A DNA stretch of 64,000 nucleotides from assembly GCF_004634425.1 (NCBI RefSeq), contig NZ_SBJL01000005.1, positions 228,172-292,171 of the forward strand, given 5' to 3'. Source of the DNA: Vitreimonas flagellata. GTDB taxonomy: Bacteria; Pseudomonadota; Alphaproteobacteria; Caulobacterales; Aquidulcibacteraceae. Each line of letters opens with the position of its first letter. Position 1 is the first letter of the stretch. A program made the position numbers and the translations under genes. Of this stretch, positions 7,749-16,670 are shown one piece after another. The notes under the pieces are model-generated. The model was not told the DNA's origin. It did no database searches and saw only the letters and a list, made by a program, of their open reading frames with translations.

Positions 7749-9059
7749 ATGAAGCGAGTCCACCGCATGTCGAGGAGCCGGCCGAACCAGGCCGGGGGCC
7801 GTGCGCCGCCTGCGCCTGAGGAGAGAATCCTGGAGCTGACGGCTGTCGGTTCGCGCGGCGACGCCACCGCCGAAGGCGGCGCGGGGCTGATCTATGCGCC
7901 GTTCGCGCTGCCGGGGGAGAAGGTCCGCGCGCGCGTCGTCGGCGACCGCGCCGAGGTATTGGAGGTGCTTGAGCCCAGCGCCGAACGCCAGGCGCCCGCG
8001 TGCCGGCATTTCGGGCGATGCGGCGGCTGCCAGCTGCAACATTGGCAGGACGCGCCCTATCTCGATTGGAAACGCGCGCAAGTGCAGGACGCGCTCCACA
8101 AGCGCGGCTTTGGCGCCGTGCAAGTCGAGCCCACCATCGCGGCTTGGGGCGCAGGCCGCCGTCGCGCTGCGTTTCACGCCGCGCGCTTGGGCGGGCAAGT
8201 CCGCATCGGCTTTATCGAACGCGGCGGCGCCAAGCTCACGCCGATCAGCCAATGTCCAGTGCTGGCGGCGCCCCTCGAAGCGCTGGCGCTCAAACTGGGT
8301 CCGCTCGCGGAAATGACGCTGCCGCAGCGCGGCGAGATCACGATCCATTGTTTGCTCACCGACACCGGCATCGATGTCGCCGTGAAAGGCGCAGGCCGCG
8401 CGGAGCTTCTCCATCGCGCTGCACTCGAAGCGTTGAGCGCCATTGCCAACGAACTCGACCTTGCACGCCTCTCCATCGACGGCGAACCCATCGTCGAGCG
8501 CAAGAAGCCGCTGCTGCGCATGGGTAAGGCGATGGTCGCGCCGCCGCCGGGCGCATTCCTACAACCCACCGCCGCTGGCGAGGAAACACTCGCTCGCCTC
8601 GCGCTCGACGCCGTCAAAGGCTCGAACCGCGTCATCGATCTCTTCTCCGGCATCGGCACCTTCGCGCTGCGCATCGCCGAGCATGCGGAAGTCGTCGCCG
8701 CCGAAACCGACAATGAAATGCTGATCGCGCTGAAGAAGGCGTCGGACGGCGCAGGCGGCGCGTTGAAAGAGGTGAACACGCTACGCCGCGATCTGCTGCG
8801 CACGCCGATCTCCGCGCTCGAAATGAAAAAGTTCGACGGCGCCGTCATCGATCCCCCGCGCTCAGGCGCGCGTCTGCAAGCCGAGCAAATCGCGCGCGCG
8901 CCGATCCGCAAGCTGGCCTACGTCTCCTGCGATCCAGCGTCGTTTGCCCGCGACATCAAAGTGCTGATCGAGCACGGCTTCACGCTGACGCATGTGACGC
9001 CCGTCGATCAATTCCGCTGGAGCCCGCACACGGAAGTGGTAGGGGCCTTCGAGCGATGA
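7749..9059 (+). CDS. RlmD/TrmA-type RNA (uracil-C5)-methyltransferase
   Basis: A 436-residue class I SAM-dependent enzyme of the RumA/RlmD/TrmA group, making 5-methyluridine in rRNA or tRNA. An N-terminal TRAM-like beta domain (residues 25-75) is followed by a cysteine cluster CRHFGRCGGCQLQHW, matching the 4Fe-4S ligands of RlmD, then the SAM fold with DLFSGIGTFALR and the catalytic Cys in AYVSCDPASFARD. Which uridine it modifies cannot be read from the sequence. The start could be the ATG at 7749 or the ATG at 7767; neither has a strong ribosome site. Its stop overlaps the YcgN gene (ATGA). Confidence 0.9.
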   Translation: MKRVHRMSRSRPNQAGGRAPPAPEERILELTAVGSRGDATAEGGAGLIYAPFALPGEKVRARVVGDRAEVLEVLEPSAERQAPACRHFGRCGGCQLQHWQDAPYLDWKRAQVQDALHKRGFGAVQVEPTIAAWGAGRRRAAFHAARLGGQVRIGFIERGGAKLTPISQCPVLAAPLEALALKLGPLAEMTLPQRGEITIHCLLTDTGIDVAVKGAGRAELLHRAALEALSAIANELDLARLSIDGEPIVERKKPLLRMGKAMVAPPPGAFLQPTAAGEETLARLALDAVKGSNRVIDLFSGIGTFALRIAEHAEVVAAETDNEMLIALKKASDGAGGALKEVNTLRRDLLRTPISALEMKKFDGAVIDPPRSGARLQAEQIARAPIRKLAYVSCDPASFARDIKVLIEHGFTLTHVTPVDQFRWSPHTEVVGAFER

Positions 9060-9619
9060 AAAAGATCACGCTGCTCGACCGCCGCAAAAAGCCAAAAGAG
9101 CCGGACGTCATCGCGCCGGAATTTTGGCGCACCAAGACGCTGGCGCAGATGAACGAAGCCGAGTGGGAAGCGCTCTGCGACCGCTGCTCCAAATGCTGCG
9201 TCATCAGCCTTGAAGATGCTGACAGCGGCGAACTCTATCGCACCGATGTGTCATGCAAATTGTTCGATACCGCCGCCTGCCAGTGCAGCGATTACGCGAA
9301 TCGCAAAAAGTATGTGCCCGATTGCGTGAAGCTCACGCCCAAGAGCGTGCCCAAGCTCGATTGGTTGCCGCATACCTGCGCTTATCGGCTCGTCGCCGAT
9401 GGCCGCGATCTCTATTGGTGGCACCCGCTGATCTCAGGCACGTTCGAGAGCGTGCACATCGCCAACGCCTCGGCCAAAAACAAAACCCGCCCCGAAGGCC
9501 GGCTCAAAACGCCGGGCCTAATGAAGCGCATCATGAAATGGCCCGAACCTCTGGAAAAGCCGCCGAAAGGTTGGCGCAAGGCCAAAACGTCGCCTCGACG
9601 CGACGGCGCGGACGACTAA
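9056..9619 (+). CDS. YcgN family cysteine cluster protein
   Basis: A 187-residue UPF0260/YcgN protein. The N-terminal third holds WEALCDRCSKCC, followed by CKLFDTAACQCSDYANR and DCVKLTP, a Cys-rich arrangement (CxxCxxCC and further Cys) likely to bind metal or an iron-sulfur cluster, as in the related YkgJ proteins. The biochemical role is not established. It begins inside the stop of the RNA methyltransferase by a 4-base overlap, so the two are cotranslated. The C-terminus is Lys-rich. Confidence 0.9.
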   Translation: MKKITLLDRRKKPKEPDVIAPEFWRTKTLAQMNEAEWEALCDRCSKCCVISLEDADSGELYRTDVSCKLFDTAACQCSDYANRKKYVPDCVKLTPKSVPKLDWLPHTCAYRLVADGRDLYWWHPLISGTFESVHIANASAKNKTRPEGRLKTPGLMKRIMKWPEPLEKPPKGWRKAKTSPRRDGADD

Positions 9620-9629
9620 TATCTCCCCC

Positions 9630-10685
9630 ATGAGCTTGATGCGCGACATTGGCCGCGCGCGTTACGCCGCCGCTCAAGGCGCGCGCGTGGCCTGGTATCT
9701 CAGCCAGTATCTGCTGGCGCGCCGCATATCCGGGCCGTTCGACCGACCGGGCGAGGCGAAATTCAAACCGCAAGCCGAGAGCGGTGATCCAACGCGCATT
9801 CGCGCCGCCTTCCTCGATCTCTTCGCCAAGGATCGCGCCAATATCGAAGCGGGGCTCTATCCCGCGCCGCAAGATGTACGGCTTGAGCGCGCCATCAGCG
9901 CGATGCGCAATTCAGTGAATTTCTTTCGCGATTTGCCGAAGGTCGATCAGCGCCGGCTTGAGCGCCACGGCACAGAAGTGCGTGCCCAGGCCAAAGGCGA
10001 CGGCCGCTATCCGACGTATTATTTGCAGAACTTCCACTACCAAACCGATGGCTGGCTCAGCGCCGATAGCGCCAAGCTCTACGACACGCAGGTCGAAATT
10101 CTGTTCGGCGGCGCGGCCGATGCGATGCGGCGCATCGCGATCGGTTCACTTGCGCGCGGCATCCGCGGCACAGATCAGCGTCGCGTGAAGCTTGTCGATC
10201 TCGCCTGCGGCAATGGTCGTTTCTTGCGCCAGGTGCTCTCCGCGTACCCGCGCATCAACGCCAGCGGTCTCGATCTCTCGCCGGCCTATTGCGAAGAGGC
10301 ACGCAAGCGATTGAGCGACTGGAGCCAGGTCGAGATCATCAATGGCGCAGTGGAGCAGGCGCCGTTCGAGAATGCGAGTGTGGATGCGGCAACCTGCGTC
10401 TATCTCTTCCACGAATTGCCGCCGCGCGTGCGTCGGGATGCGGCGCGCGAGATCGGCCGCATCGTGAAACCAGGCGGCGTCTTCGTGCTGGCGGATTCAA
10501 TCCAGACCGGCGACACCGCCGATCTTGATCAGATGCTCGAATATTTCCCGATCGGCTTCCACGAGCCGTATTACGGGACGTATTTGAATGAGGATTTCAC
10601 TGCGATGTTCGCCGAGCACGGCTTCGAAGTGGAGCAGAAGGAAACCGCATTTCTCACCAAGGTGACGCGCTTCCGTAAGCGCTAG
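9630..10685 (+). CDS. Class I SAM-dependent methyltransferase
   Basis: A 351-residue protein whose C-terminal half is a Rossmann methyltransferase: VDLACGNGRFLRQVL is motif I (about residue 190), GLDLSPAYCEEAR the acidic end of strand 2, and VKPGGVFVLADS a post-motif typical of UbiE/Methyltransf_11 enzymes. The N-terminal 150 residues (helical, with a WYLSQYLLARR segment) are not shared with the standard fold and may bind the substrate. The target is unknown. It starts 10 bases after the YcgN stop, suggesting one operon with the two upstream genes; its 3' end overlaps the converging gene by 32 bases. Confidence 0.85.
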   Translation: MSLMRDIGRARYAAAQGARVAWYLSQYLLARRISGPFDRPGEAKFKPQAESGDPTRIRAAFLDLFAKDRANIEAGLYPAPQDVRLERAISAMRNSVNFFRDLPKVDQRRLERHGTEVRAQAKGDGRYPTYYLQNFHYQTDGWLSADSAKLYDTQVEILFGGAADAMRRIAIGSLARGIRGTDQRRVKLVDLACGNGRFLRQVLSAYPRINASGLDLSPAYCEEARKRLSDWSQVEIINGAVEQAPFENASVDAATCVYLFHELPPRVRRDAAREIGRIVKPGGVFVLADSIQTGDTADLDQMLEYFPIGFHEPYYGTYLNEDFTAMFAEHGFEVEQKETAFLTKVTRFRKR

Positions 10686-11169
10686 AATCCTTGCCATCCG
10701 ACACGGGCACGGCCTCGGCATAAACCGGCTCAGCGTCGTAAGGCTCTTGCGCGTAGGCATCGTCGGCGTACGCCGCATCATCTGAAGCGCTCGGCAACGC
10801 CGAGTACATTTCCGCAATCTCGCGCCGCAATTCCTCTTCGGTCGGCCGGCGATAGGCGCTGAATTGCGTGTTCGTGGAGTCCGCTGCGCCGGCCAATTCG
10901 TCAGCCGCGTAACTGGTGTATTCGGCGTCGGTCGCGAATTCCTCGTCCCATGTGCGCGGGTGCGCTTGTGGCGCGAGGCTATCGCTCAGATCACGCGCGG
11001 CGACTTTGAAGAAGTTCGGCGTGTCCGCGTGCGCGCCGCGCTCGGTGGAGGGCAAGTCGAAGCCGCCCGTGACGAGCACATCCGATGCGGCGACCACGCC
11101 GATAGCGATCGCGCCGAACACGGCGCAGGCGAGCAGGCGTTCTTTCAAGACAGGGCGGTGTTCGAGCAT
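10654..11169 (-). CDS. Membrane-anchored hypothetical protein, paralog of upstream neighbour
   Basis: A 171-residue protein with one N-terminal transmembrane helix (about residues 12-30) followed by an acidic, Ala/Tyr/Asp-rich, low-complexity tail. The end of the helix reads SDVLVTGGFDLP, which matches VDYVITGGPDWNP at the same place in the gene just upstream, so the two look like diverged paralogs. The tail is probably periplasmic or disordered. No family recognised. The overlap of 32 bases with the converging methyltransferase gene is unusual but both frames look coding. Confidence 0.6.
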   Translation of the reverse strand: MLEHRPVLKERLLACAVFGAIAIGVVAASDVLVTGGFDLPSTERGAHADTPNFFKVAARDLSDSLAPQAHPRTWDEEFATDAEYTSYAADELAGAADSTNTQFSAYRRPTEEELRREIAEMYSALPSASDDAAYADDAYAQEPYDAEPVYAEAVPVSDGKDSSAYGSASPW

Positions 11170-11229
11170 GACCGTGGTCTCCGCCCGAAAAACAGAGCAG
11201 AGCGCCAGCAGTTCCGCGCTGAACTGAAA

Positions 11230-11715
11230 TCAGAGCGGCTGAGCCTTGCCGGACTGGGTTTCCAGCGTCGCGGCCAGCGCATCCGGCTTGTCCGCATCGC
11301 GCGTGATCCCGTCAGCGAATGGCTCATACGCCGCCAATACCGTGTCCGGGCCGCCGAGCAGTGTTTCCGTGGTGAAGCTGTAATCAATCGGCGCGATCTC
11401 GATCCAGGCCTCGTCCTCTGCGTTCTGCGTGGGCGCCAAAGGGCCGGCGCGAACAACCAGTTCGCCGCGCGTTTGCGTTTGGCTTAATTCCATCGCGTAA
11501 GCCACGCCGCCTGGATTCCAGTCCGGGCCGCCCGTGATCACATAATCGACGCCGACGGCGGTAAACGCGAAGATCGCGGCGAACACAGCCGATGCTTTGC
11601 TGCGTTCGCGATTGGCCGGCACGGCCCAGAACGCACGCACTTGGCGCTGCACGTGCCGCGCGGCCGCGCGTGCGCGCACAAGCGGTTTGCGCGGGAGGCT
11701 GATGCGCTCAAACAT
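11230..11715 (-). CDS. Membrane-anchored hypothetical protein
   Basis: A 161-residue protein with a basic N-terminus (RKPLVRARAAARHVQRQ), one transmembrane helix near residues 45-60 and then VDYVITGGPDWNPGG and an acidic exported part. The start at 11715 has GGAG six bases upstream and is preferred to the TTG at 11766. It lies 60 bases upstream of the related gene at 10654-11169, in the same direction. No function assigned. Confidence 0.6.
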   Translation of the reverse strand: MFERISLPRKPLVRARAAARHVQRQVRAFWAVPANRERSKASAVFAAIFAFTAVGVDYVITGGPDWNPGGVAYAMELSQTQTRGELVVRAGPLAPTQNAEDEAWIEIAPIDYSFTTETLLGGPDTVLAAYEPFADGITRDADKPDALAATLETQSGKAQPL

Positions 11716-11828
11716 GGACGGCTCCGGCGGCTCAAACCGTTTCGGCGTCGCACGAATTTCGCGCAACGCGTGATTTTTCTACGCGCATTCGCGCGCGAAG
11801 CCAAGAAGCGCCGGATTATGTCCCTGTA

Positions 11829-11860
11829 ACGGTGCGTTCGCCTTGCTGCGAACGCACCGT
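11829..11860 (-). terminator. Probable terminator after the AbgT-type transporter
   Basis: A 13-bp perfect stem (ACGGTGCGTTCGC and complement) with a 6-nt loop lies 8 bases beyond the stop of the transporter gene. The T-tract is poor (TTACAGGG follows on the minus strand), so efficiency is uncertain. Confidence 0.6.
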
Positions 11861-11867
11861 CGGGAGC

Positions 11868-13451
11868 TTACTGCGCCGGTGCGGGCGGGAGCGTATAGTC
11901 GACGACGGCGCCTGGCCCCAGCGGCAGGTCAACATATACCCAAGCGAAGGTGAGGCCCACGCCGACGATCAGTATCCACATCGAATACGGCAGCATGGTC
12001 GCCGTCAGGCTGCCGAGGCCGAAATCGGTCCGCCAACGCTGGCAGAACGTCAGCACGAGCGGGAAATAGACCATGAGCGGGGTGATGATGTTGGTGGCCC
12101 CGTCGCCGACGCGATAGGCGGCGGTGGTCATTTCTGGGCTGACGCCCAGCAGCATCATCATCGGCACCAGCACCGGCGCCATCAGCGCCCATTTCGCGCT
12201 GGCCGAACCGACGAACAAATTGATCAGCGCCGTGAACGCCACGATCAGCACCAGCAACGCCGGCAACGGCAAGCCTGAATGCTCAATCGCCGCCGCACCT
12301 TGCACCGCAAAGATGAGGCCGAGGTTGGACCAATTGAACATGGCCACGAAGTGCGCGGCCGCGAACGCGAGTACGAGATAATAGGAAAGGTCGCCCATGG
12401 CGCCCGCCATCATCTTCACCGCGTCGCGATGGTTTTTCACCGTCCCGACGGCGGCGCCATAAGCCCAGCCCGCCGCCAGGAAGAGCACGAAGAAGCCCGC
12501 CACGAGTGATTGGTAGAAGGGCGTTAGCCGCGCTTCGGGGATTGCCGCTTCTTCATCGATCAGCGGCGTGCCCGGCATGAATACGAACGCGGCCCAGAGC
12601 GCCACCACGAGCAACGCCGCAAGACCAGCGCGACCAAGGCCCTTCTTTTCGTCAGCATTCAGCGGCGCATTTGCGTCGCCCAGATTCTGCATCGCTTCGC
12701 CGTCCGGCGTTGCGTAGCGCTTCAGGCGCGGCTCGATGATCACGTCCGTTACGAACCAGATCACCGGCAAGAACACGAACAGCATCGCGGCAATGAAGAA
12801 CCAATTGCCAGCGATATTGGCGTCCCAACCGGGCGCCAATTGTTCGGCGGCGGTTTCCGTAATGCCGAACAGCAGCGCGTCGAGCTGGCCGGGCAACAAG
12901 TTCGCGGAGAAGCCGCCCGAAACGCCCGCGAATGCCGCTGCAATGCCGGCGATCGGATGGCGCCCGGCCGCAGCGTAGAGCACCCCCGCCAGCGGGATCA
13001 GCACAACGTAAGCGGCGTCCGCGGCGAGGTTGCCCATCATCCCGACAAATGCGACCGCCGGCGTCAGCAAAAATTTGGGCGCATCCTTCACGCCCGCGCG
13101 CATCGCGCTCGCGAACAGCCCCGAGCGTTCGGCAACGCCTGCGCCCAGCATCACCACCAGCACATAGCCCAGCGGGTGGAAGTGCGTGAACGTCGCCGGC
13201 ATCTCCACCCAAAGGCGGCGAATGTTCTCCGGCGAAAGCATGCTGGCGGCGGTGATGGTGACGGGCTGGCCGCTCTCATCCAATTGCGTGGGGTGTTGTG
13301 CGGAATAGCCAAAGGCGGCCGCGATCGCCGAGCCGGCGATCAAAATACCGATCAGCCAGAAGAAGATGAAAACCGGATCGGGCAGTTTGTTGCCCGCGCG
13401 TTCGATCAGGCCAAGAATGCCCTTCTGTCGCTCCTGCGTCGCTTCCGCCAT
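11868..13451 (-). CDS. abgT: AbgT family transporter
   Basis: A 527-residue inner-membrane protein with about a dozen hydrophobic segments. LIERAGNKLPDPVFIFFWLIG at the start, the conserved LPGQLDALLFGITETAA region and LFVGSASAKWALMAPVLVPM are hallmarks of the AbgT family (p-aminobenzoyl-glutamate importers and MtrF-type sulfonamide exporters). The ATG at 13451 has GGGAGAGG upstream; the longer frame is not supported. It sits 90 bases downstream of a lipoprotein amidase on the same strand, so a coupled hydrolysis and uptake role is possible, but the direction of transport cannot be read here. Confidence 0.93.
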   Translation of the reverse strand: MAEATQERQKGILGLIERAGNKLPDPVFIFFWLIGILIAGSAIAAAFGYSAQHPTQLDESGQPVTITAASMLSPENIRRLWVEMPATFTHFHPLGYVLVVMLGAGVAERSGLFASAMRAGVKDAPKFLLTPAVAFVGMMGNLAADAAYVVLIPLAGVLYAAAGRHPIAGIAAAFAGVSGGFSANLLPGQLDALLFGITETAAEQLAPGWDANIAGNWFFIAAMLFVFLPVIWFVTDVIIEPRLKRYATPDGEAMQNLGDANAPLNADEKKGLGRAGLAALLVVALWAAFVFMPGTPLIDEEAAIPEARLTPFYQSLVAGFFVLFLAAGWAYGAAVGTVKNHRDAVKMMAGAMGDLSYYLVLAFAAAHFVAMFNWSNLGLIFAVQGAAAIEHSGLPLPALLVLIVAFTALINLFVGSASAKWALMAPVLVPMMMLLGVSPEMTTAAYRVGDGATNIITPLMVYFPLVLTFCQRWRTDFGLGSLTATMLPYSMWILIVGVGLTFAWVYVDLPLGPGAVVDYTLPPAPAQ

Positions 13452-13541
13452 GTCGCTGAACCTCTCCCACAAGCGAGCGCCGTGCGCCCAGCCGTCCCTT
13501 GGCGGTAGGAATTGGCGGCAAAAGCCAGGCAAGGCAAGCGC

Positions 13542-15152
13542 TTAAGGCGGGCTAGTTCCGTGTCCCGCCAGAGCGGGCGCCACGCGTTCGTCTTGGTTGA
13601 GCGTCGGCAAATAGCGCGGTGGCATGCGTGGCTGAGCGCTCTGCTCGTAGGCGTAGGCGTAGGAAAGTAATTGCGCTTCCGTCCAGGCGGCGCCGACAAA
13701 GGAGAGCCCGACGGGCAAGCCATCGACCAGGCCCATCGGTACGGTAACGTGCGGATAGCCGGCTACAGCGGGAAGCATGCTTGCGCCGCCGCCGACATAA
13801 TGGTCGCCATTGACGACATCGTTGGTCCAGGCGGGCCCGGTTGTTGGCGCGATTAGCGCATCGACGCGATTGCTCCCCAGCATCGCATCGATAGCGGAGG
13901 AAGCCGCTGCGACCGCGCGCCGTCGCGCCGCCTGATAATCGGCATTGGCCAACCCGCCGCTTGCCTGCGCCGCTTCGAACAAGTCCTGGCCGAAGAACAC
14001 CGTTTCCGCCGGCGTGTTGGCGTTGAACGCAATCACATCGGCGAGTGTGCGGGTAACGACGCTGTCCGGCGTTGTCGCCAGATAAGCGTCCAAGTCTGAG
14101 CGAAGCTCGGCCAAAAGTACTGTGAACTCATCTTGGCCGATGCTGTCCCAGCCCTCTGGCGCGGCTTCGATCTCGACGATCTCGGCGCCAGCTGCGCGAA
14201 GTTCGCTAAGTGCTGCTTCAAAGCGGCGATCCACGCCGGCGTGGAAGCCAGCGGCAAAGCGCATCACACCCAGACGCCGTCCGCGGAGTGCGTTGGCGTC
14301 GAGTGCGGCGCTGTAATCTTGGCGTAGATTGTCGGCCGCGGCGGTCGCAGCGTCATTCGGATCCGTGCCCGCCATGGCGGTGAGGAGGATCGCGACGTCG
14401 GCGACGGAACGGCCCATCGGGCCCGCTGTGTCCTGCGTGTGGCTGATCGGGACGATATGGGTGCGCGAAACCAGGCCCACGGTCGGCTTGATGCCGACAA
14501 GTCCGTTCACGGACGAGGGGCAAACGATCGAACCGTCCGTCTCGGTGCCGACGGCGATGGCGGCGAGGCTCGCCGCGATTGCCGCGCCAGAGCCTGAAGA
14601 TGAACCGCAGGTGTTGCGATCGAGCGCGTAGGGATTGCGCGTCAGGCCGCCGACGGCGCTCCAGCCGCTGACGGATGCGGAGGAGCGAATGTTCGCCCAT
14701 TCCGACAAATTGGTTTTGCCGAGAATAATTGCGCCAGCCGCGCGCAACCGCGCCACGAGCGGCGCGTCGCGGTTGGTGATGTTGTTCGCCAGCGCCAAGG
14801 AGCCAGCCGTTGTCGGCATCGGATCGGCGCTTTCGATGTTGTCCTTCAGCAGGATCGGGATGCCGTGCAGGGGCCCGCGGACACGGCCGGCGGCGCGCTC
14901 TGCATCGAGCGCGCGGGCTTGCTCAAGCGCCTGCGGGTTGAGCGTGATCACGCTGTTGAGTGTGGGGCCTGCATCATCAATCGCGGCCATGCGGTCGAGA
15001 TAGGCTTGCACGAGTTGCTCGCTCGTGACGGCGCCGGAGTCCAAATCAGCGCGCAATTCCGAGATAGAGCGCTCTTCGACATTGTAGCTGGGCGCGGGCG
15101 GCGTACACGCTGTCAGAACCAAGGCGACGCAGACCGCCAGCAGCTTACGCAT
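13542..15152 (-). CDS. Amidase signature family lipoprotein
   Basis: A 536-residue exported amidase. The N-terminus MRKLLAVCVALVLTAC ends in a lipobox (LTAC, Cys 16). The amidase signature is complete: Lys in ILLKDNIE, then NTCGSSSGSGAAIAAS and GTETDGSIVCPSSVNGLVG. This form, with an N-terminal SISELRADL helix, resembles the glutamyl-tRNA amidotransferase A-like secreted amidases that act on peptide or other amides; it is not GatA because GatB/GatC are absent and it is exported. RBS GGGAGAAG precedes the ATG. It ends 90 bases before the AbgT transporter gene. Confidence 0.9.
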   Translation of the reverse strand: MRKLLAVCVALVLTACTPPAPSYNVEERSISELRADLDSGAVTSEQLVQAYLDRMAAIDDAGPTLNSVITLNPQALEQARALDAERAAGRVRGPLHGIPILLKDNIESADPMPTTAGSLALANNITNRDAPLVARLRAAGAIILGKTNLSEWANIRSSASVSGWSAVGGLTRNPYALDRNTCGSSSGSGAAIAASLAAIAVGTETDGSIVCPSSVNGLVGIKPTVGLVSRTHIVPISHTQDTAGPMGRSVADVAILLTAMAGTDPNDAATAAADNLRQDYSAALDANALRGRRLGVMRFAAGFHAGVDRRFEAALSELRAAGAEIVEIEAAPEGWDSIGQDEFTVLLAELRSDLDAYLATTPDSVVTRTLADVIAFNANTPAETVFFGQDLFEAAQASGGLANADYQAARRRAVAAASSAIDAMLGSNRVDALIAPTTGPAWTNDVVNGDHYVGGGASMLPAVAGYPHVTVPMGLVDGLPVGLSFVGAAWTEAQLLSYAYAYEQSAQPRMPPRYLPTLNQDERVAPALAGHGTSPP

Positions 15153-15165
15153 AATCTTCTCCCGA

Positions 15166-16260
15166 TTATCGCCCAGTCTGCCCGCGATGGCGCAACTTTG
15201 CGTCTGCCAGCACGCAGGCGAGCATCGCCTCCGCCACGGGCGCTGCACGAATGCCCACGCACGGATCGTGACGGCCCTTGGTCATCACCTCGGTGTTCGC
15301 GCCATCCTTCGTGATCGAACGCCGCGGCGTGAGGATGGAGGAGGTGGGCTTGATCGCGATCCGCGCCACGATCGGCTGGCCCGTCGAGATGCCGCCCAGC
15401 ACGCCGCCGGCGTGGTTCGACAAGAACAGCGGCTTGCCGTCATTGCCGGCGCGCATCTCGTCGGCGTTCTCGACGCCGGTCAGTTCAGCCGCTTCGAACC
15501 CCGCGCCGATCTCAACGCCTTTGACGGCGTTGATGCTCATCATTGCGCCCGCGATCTCGGCGTCGATCTTGCCGTAGATCGGCGCACCCCAACCGGCCGG
15601 CACGCCTGTCGCTTCGACCTCGAGAACGGCGCCAACGGAATTGCCGTCCTTGCGCGTCTCGTCGAGCAGGGCTTCCCATTCTTTCGCAGCCGCTGCATCG
15701 GGCGACCAGAACGGGTTGTTTTCAATCTCATTCCAATCCCAGCGCGCGCGATCAATCTTCACTTTGCCGATCTGCACGAGGGCTGCGCGGATGGTGATCT
15801 CGTCGCCCAGTATCCGCCGCGCCACTGCGCCAGCAGCAACACGCGCCGCCGTCTCACGCGCGGACGATCGCCCGCCGCCGCGATAATCGCGCACGCCGTA
15901 CTTCGCGTCGTACACATAGTCCGCGTGGCCGGGCCGATACGTGTCGCGGATATCGCCGTAATCCTTGCTGCGTTGATCGGTGTTTTCGATCAGTAGCGAA
16001 ATCGGCGCGCCGGTCGTCACCGGGCCTTCGGTGCGATCATCCTCAAACACGCCGGAGAGGATCTTCACTTCGTCCGCTTCACGCCGCTGCGTGACGAAGC
16101 GGCTCGTACCGGGCTTACGCCGGTTCAGCCAATACTGAATATCGGCGACCGACAAAGGCAGACCGGGCGGGCAGCCATCGACCACGCAGCCCAACGCCGG
16201 CCCATGGCTTTCGCCCCAGGTGGTGACGCGGAAAAGGTGGCCGAACGTGTTGTGGGACAT
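15166..16260 (-). CDS. aroC: Chorismate synthase
   Basis: Converts 5-enolpyruvylshikimate 3-phosphate to chorismate with reduced FMN, the last shikimate step. The 364 residues match the family length. Signatures seen are [19 protein letters not shown] at the start, the [34 protein letters not shown] stretch (residues 106-139, phosphate and FMN binding) and [16 protein letters not shown] near the end. The gene lies upstream of the amidase with only 13 bases between, so it may be read through into it. Confidence 0.97.
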   Translation of the reverse strand: MSHNTFGHLFRVTTWGESHGPALGCVVDGCPPGLPLSVADIQYWLNRRKPGTSRFVTQRREADEVKILSGVFEDDRTEGPVTTGAPISLLIENTDQRSKDYGDIRDTYRPGHADYVYDAKYGVRDYRGGGRSSARETAARVAAGAVARRILGDEITIRAALVQIGKVKIDRARWDWNEIENNPFWSPDAAAAKEWEALLDETRKDGNSVGAVLEVEATGVPAGWGAPIYGKIDAEIAGAMMSINAVKGVEIGAGFEAAELTGVENADEMRAGNDGKPLFLSNHAGGVLGGISTGQPIVARIAIKPTSSILTPRRSITKDGANTEVMTKGRHDPCVGIRAAPVAEAMLACVLADAKLRHRGQTGR

Positions 16261-16304
16261 CGCGTCCCGTCAGTGACACAAGCTGCCAGCGCGGGCAACG
16301 CCGC

Positions 16305-16670
16305 TCACTTCGCCGGCGCCAGCCGCGTGCCCAATTCGGCGCTGTCGCGCACAAACCAGACATCTCGCCCGCGATTAGATTCGCGCACGAAATCAGCCAG
16401 CGGCTGCGATGCTTCCACGTGCCCCGAAATGTCGCCAAGGATCGCGACGCGCAGCCGATAGTTAACGAACTTCTGGATGAAGTGGCCGGCCTTGCGCGTG
16501 CTGAGCTGGAAGAAATCTGAACTCAACCGCTCCGCCGGAATGGCGACCAGGCGCGCATCCGAACTCAAAGCTTCGGTGATCAGATCCGTCGCGTCGCGCT
16601 CGCTTTCAAGCGCTGCGCCACGATGGCTGATCTCGGCGACCCGTTCGCCGTGCAGAGAATAGACGATCAT
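16305..16670 (-). CDS. DUF4180 domain protein
   Basis: A 121-residue cytosolic protein consisting of one DUF4180 domain: DATDLITEALSSDARLVAIP, then HFIQKFVNYRLRVAILGDIS and FVRESNRGRDVWFV are all in the order seen in the family, with FVNYRLR.AI.GDIS its clearest stretch. The biochemical function is not known. It begins within the stop of the upstream peptidase-like gene (ATGA), so the two are coupled. Confidence 0.88.
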   Translation of the reverse strand: MIVYSLHGERVAEISHRGAALESERDATDLITEALSSDARLVAIPAERLSSDFFQLSTRKAGHFIQKFVNYRLRVAILGDISGHVEASQPLADFVRESNRGRDVWFVRDSAELGTRLAPAK

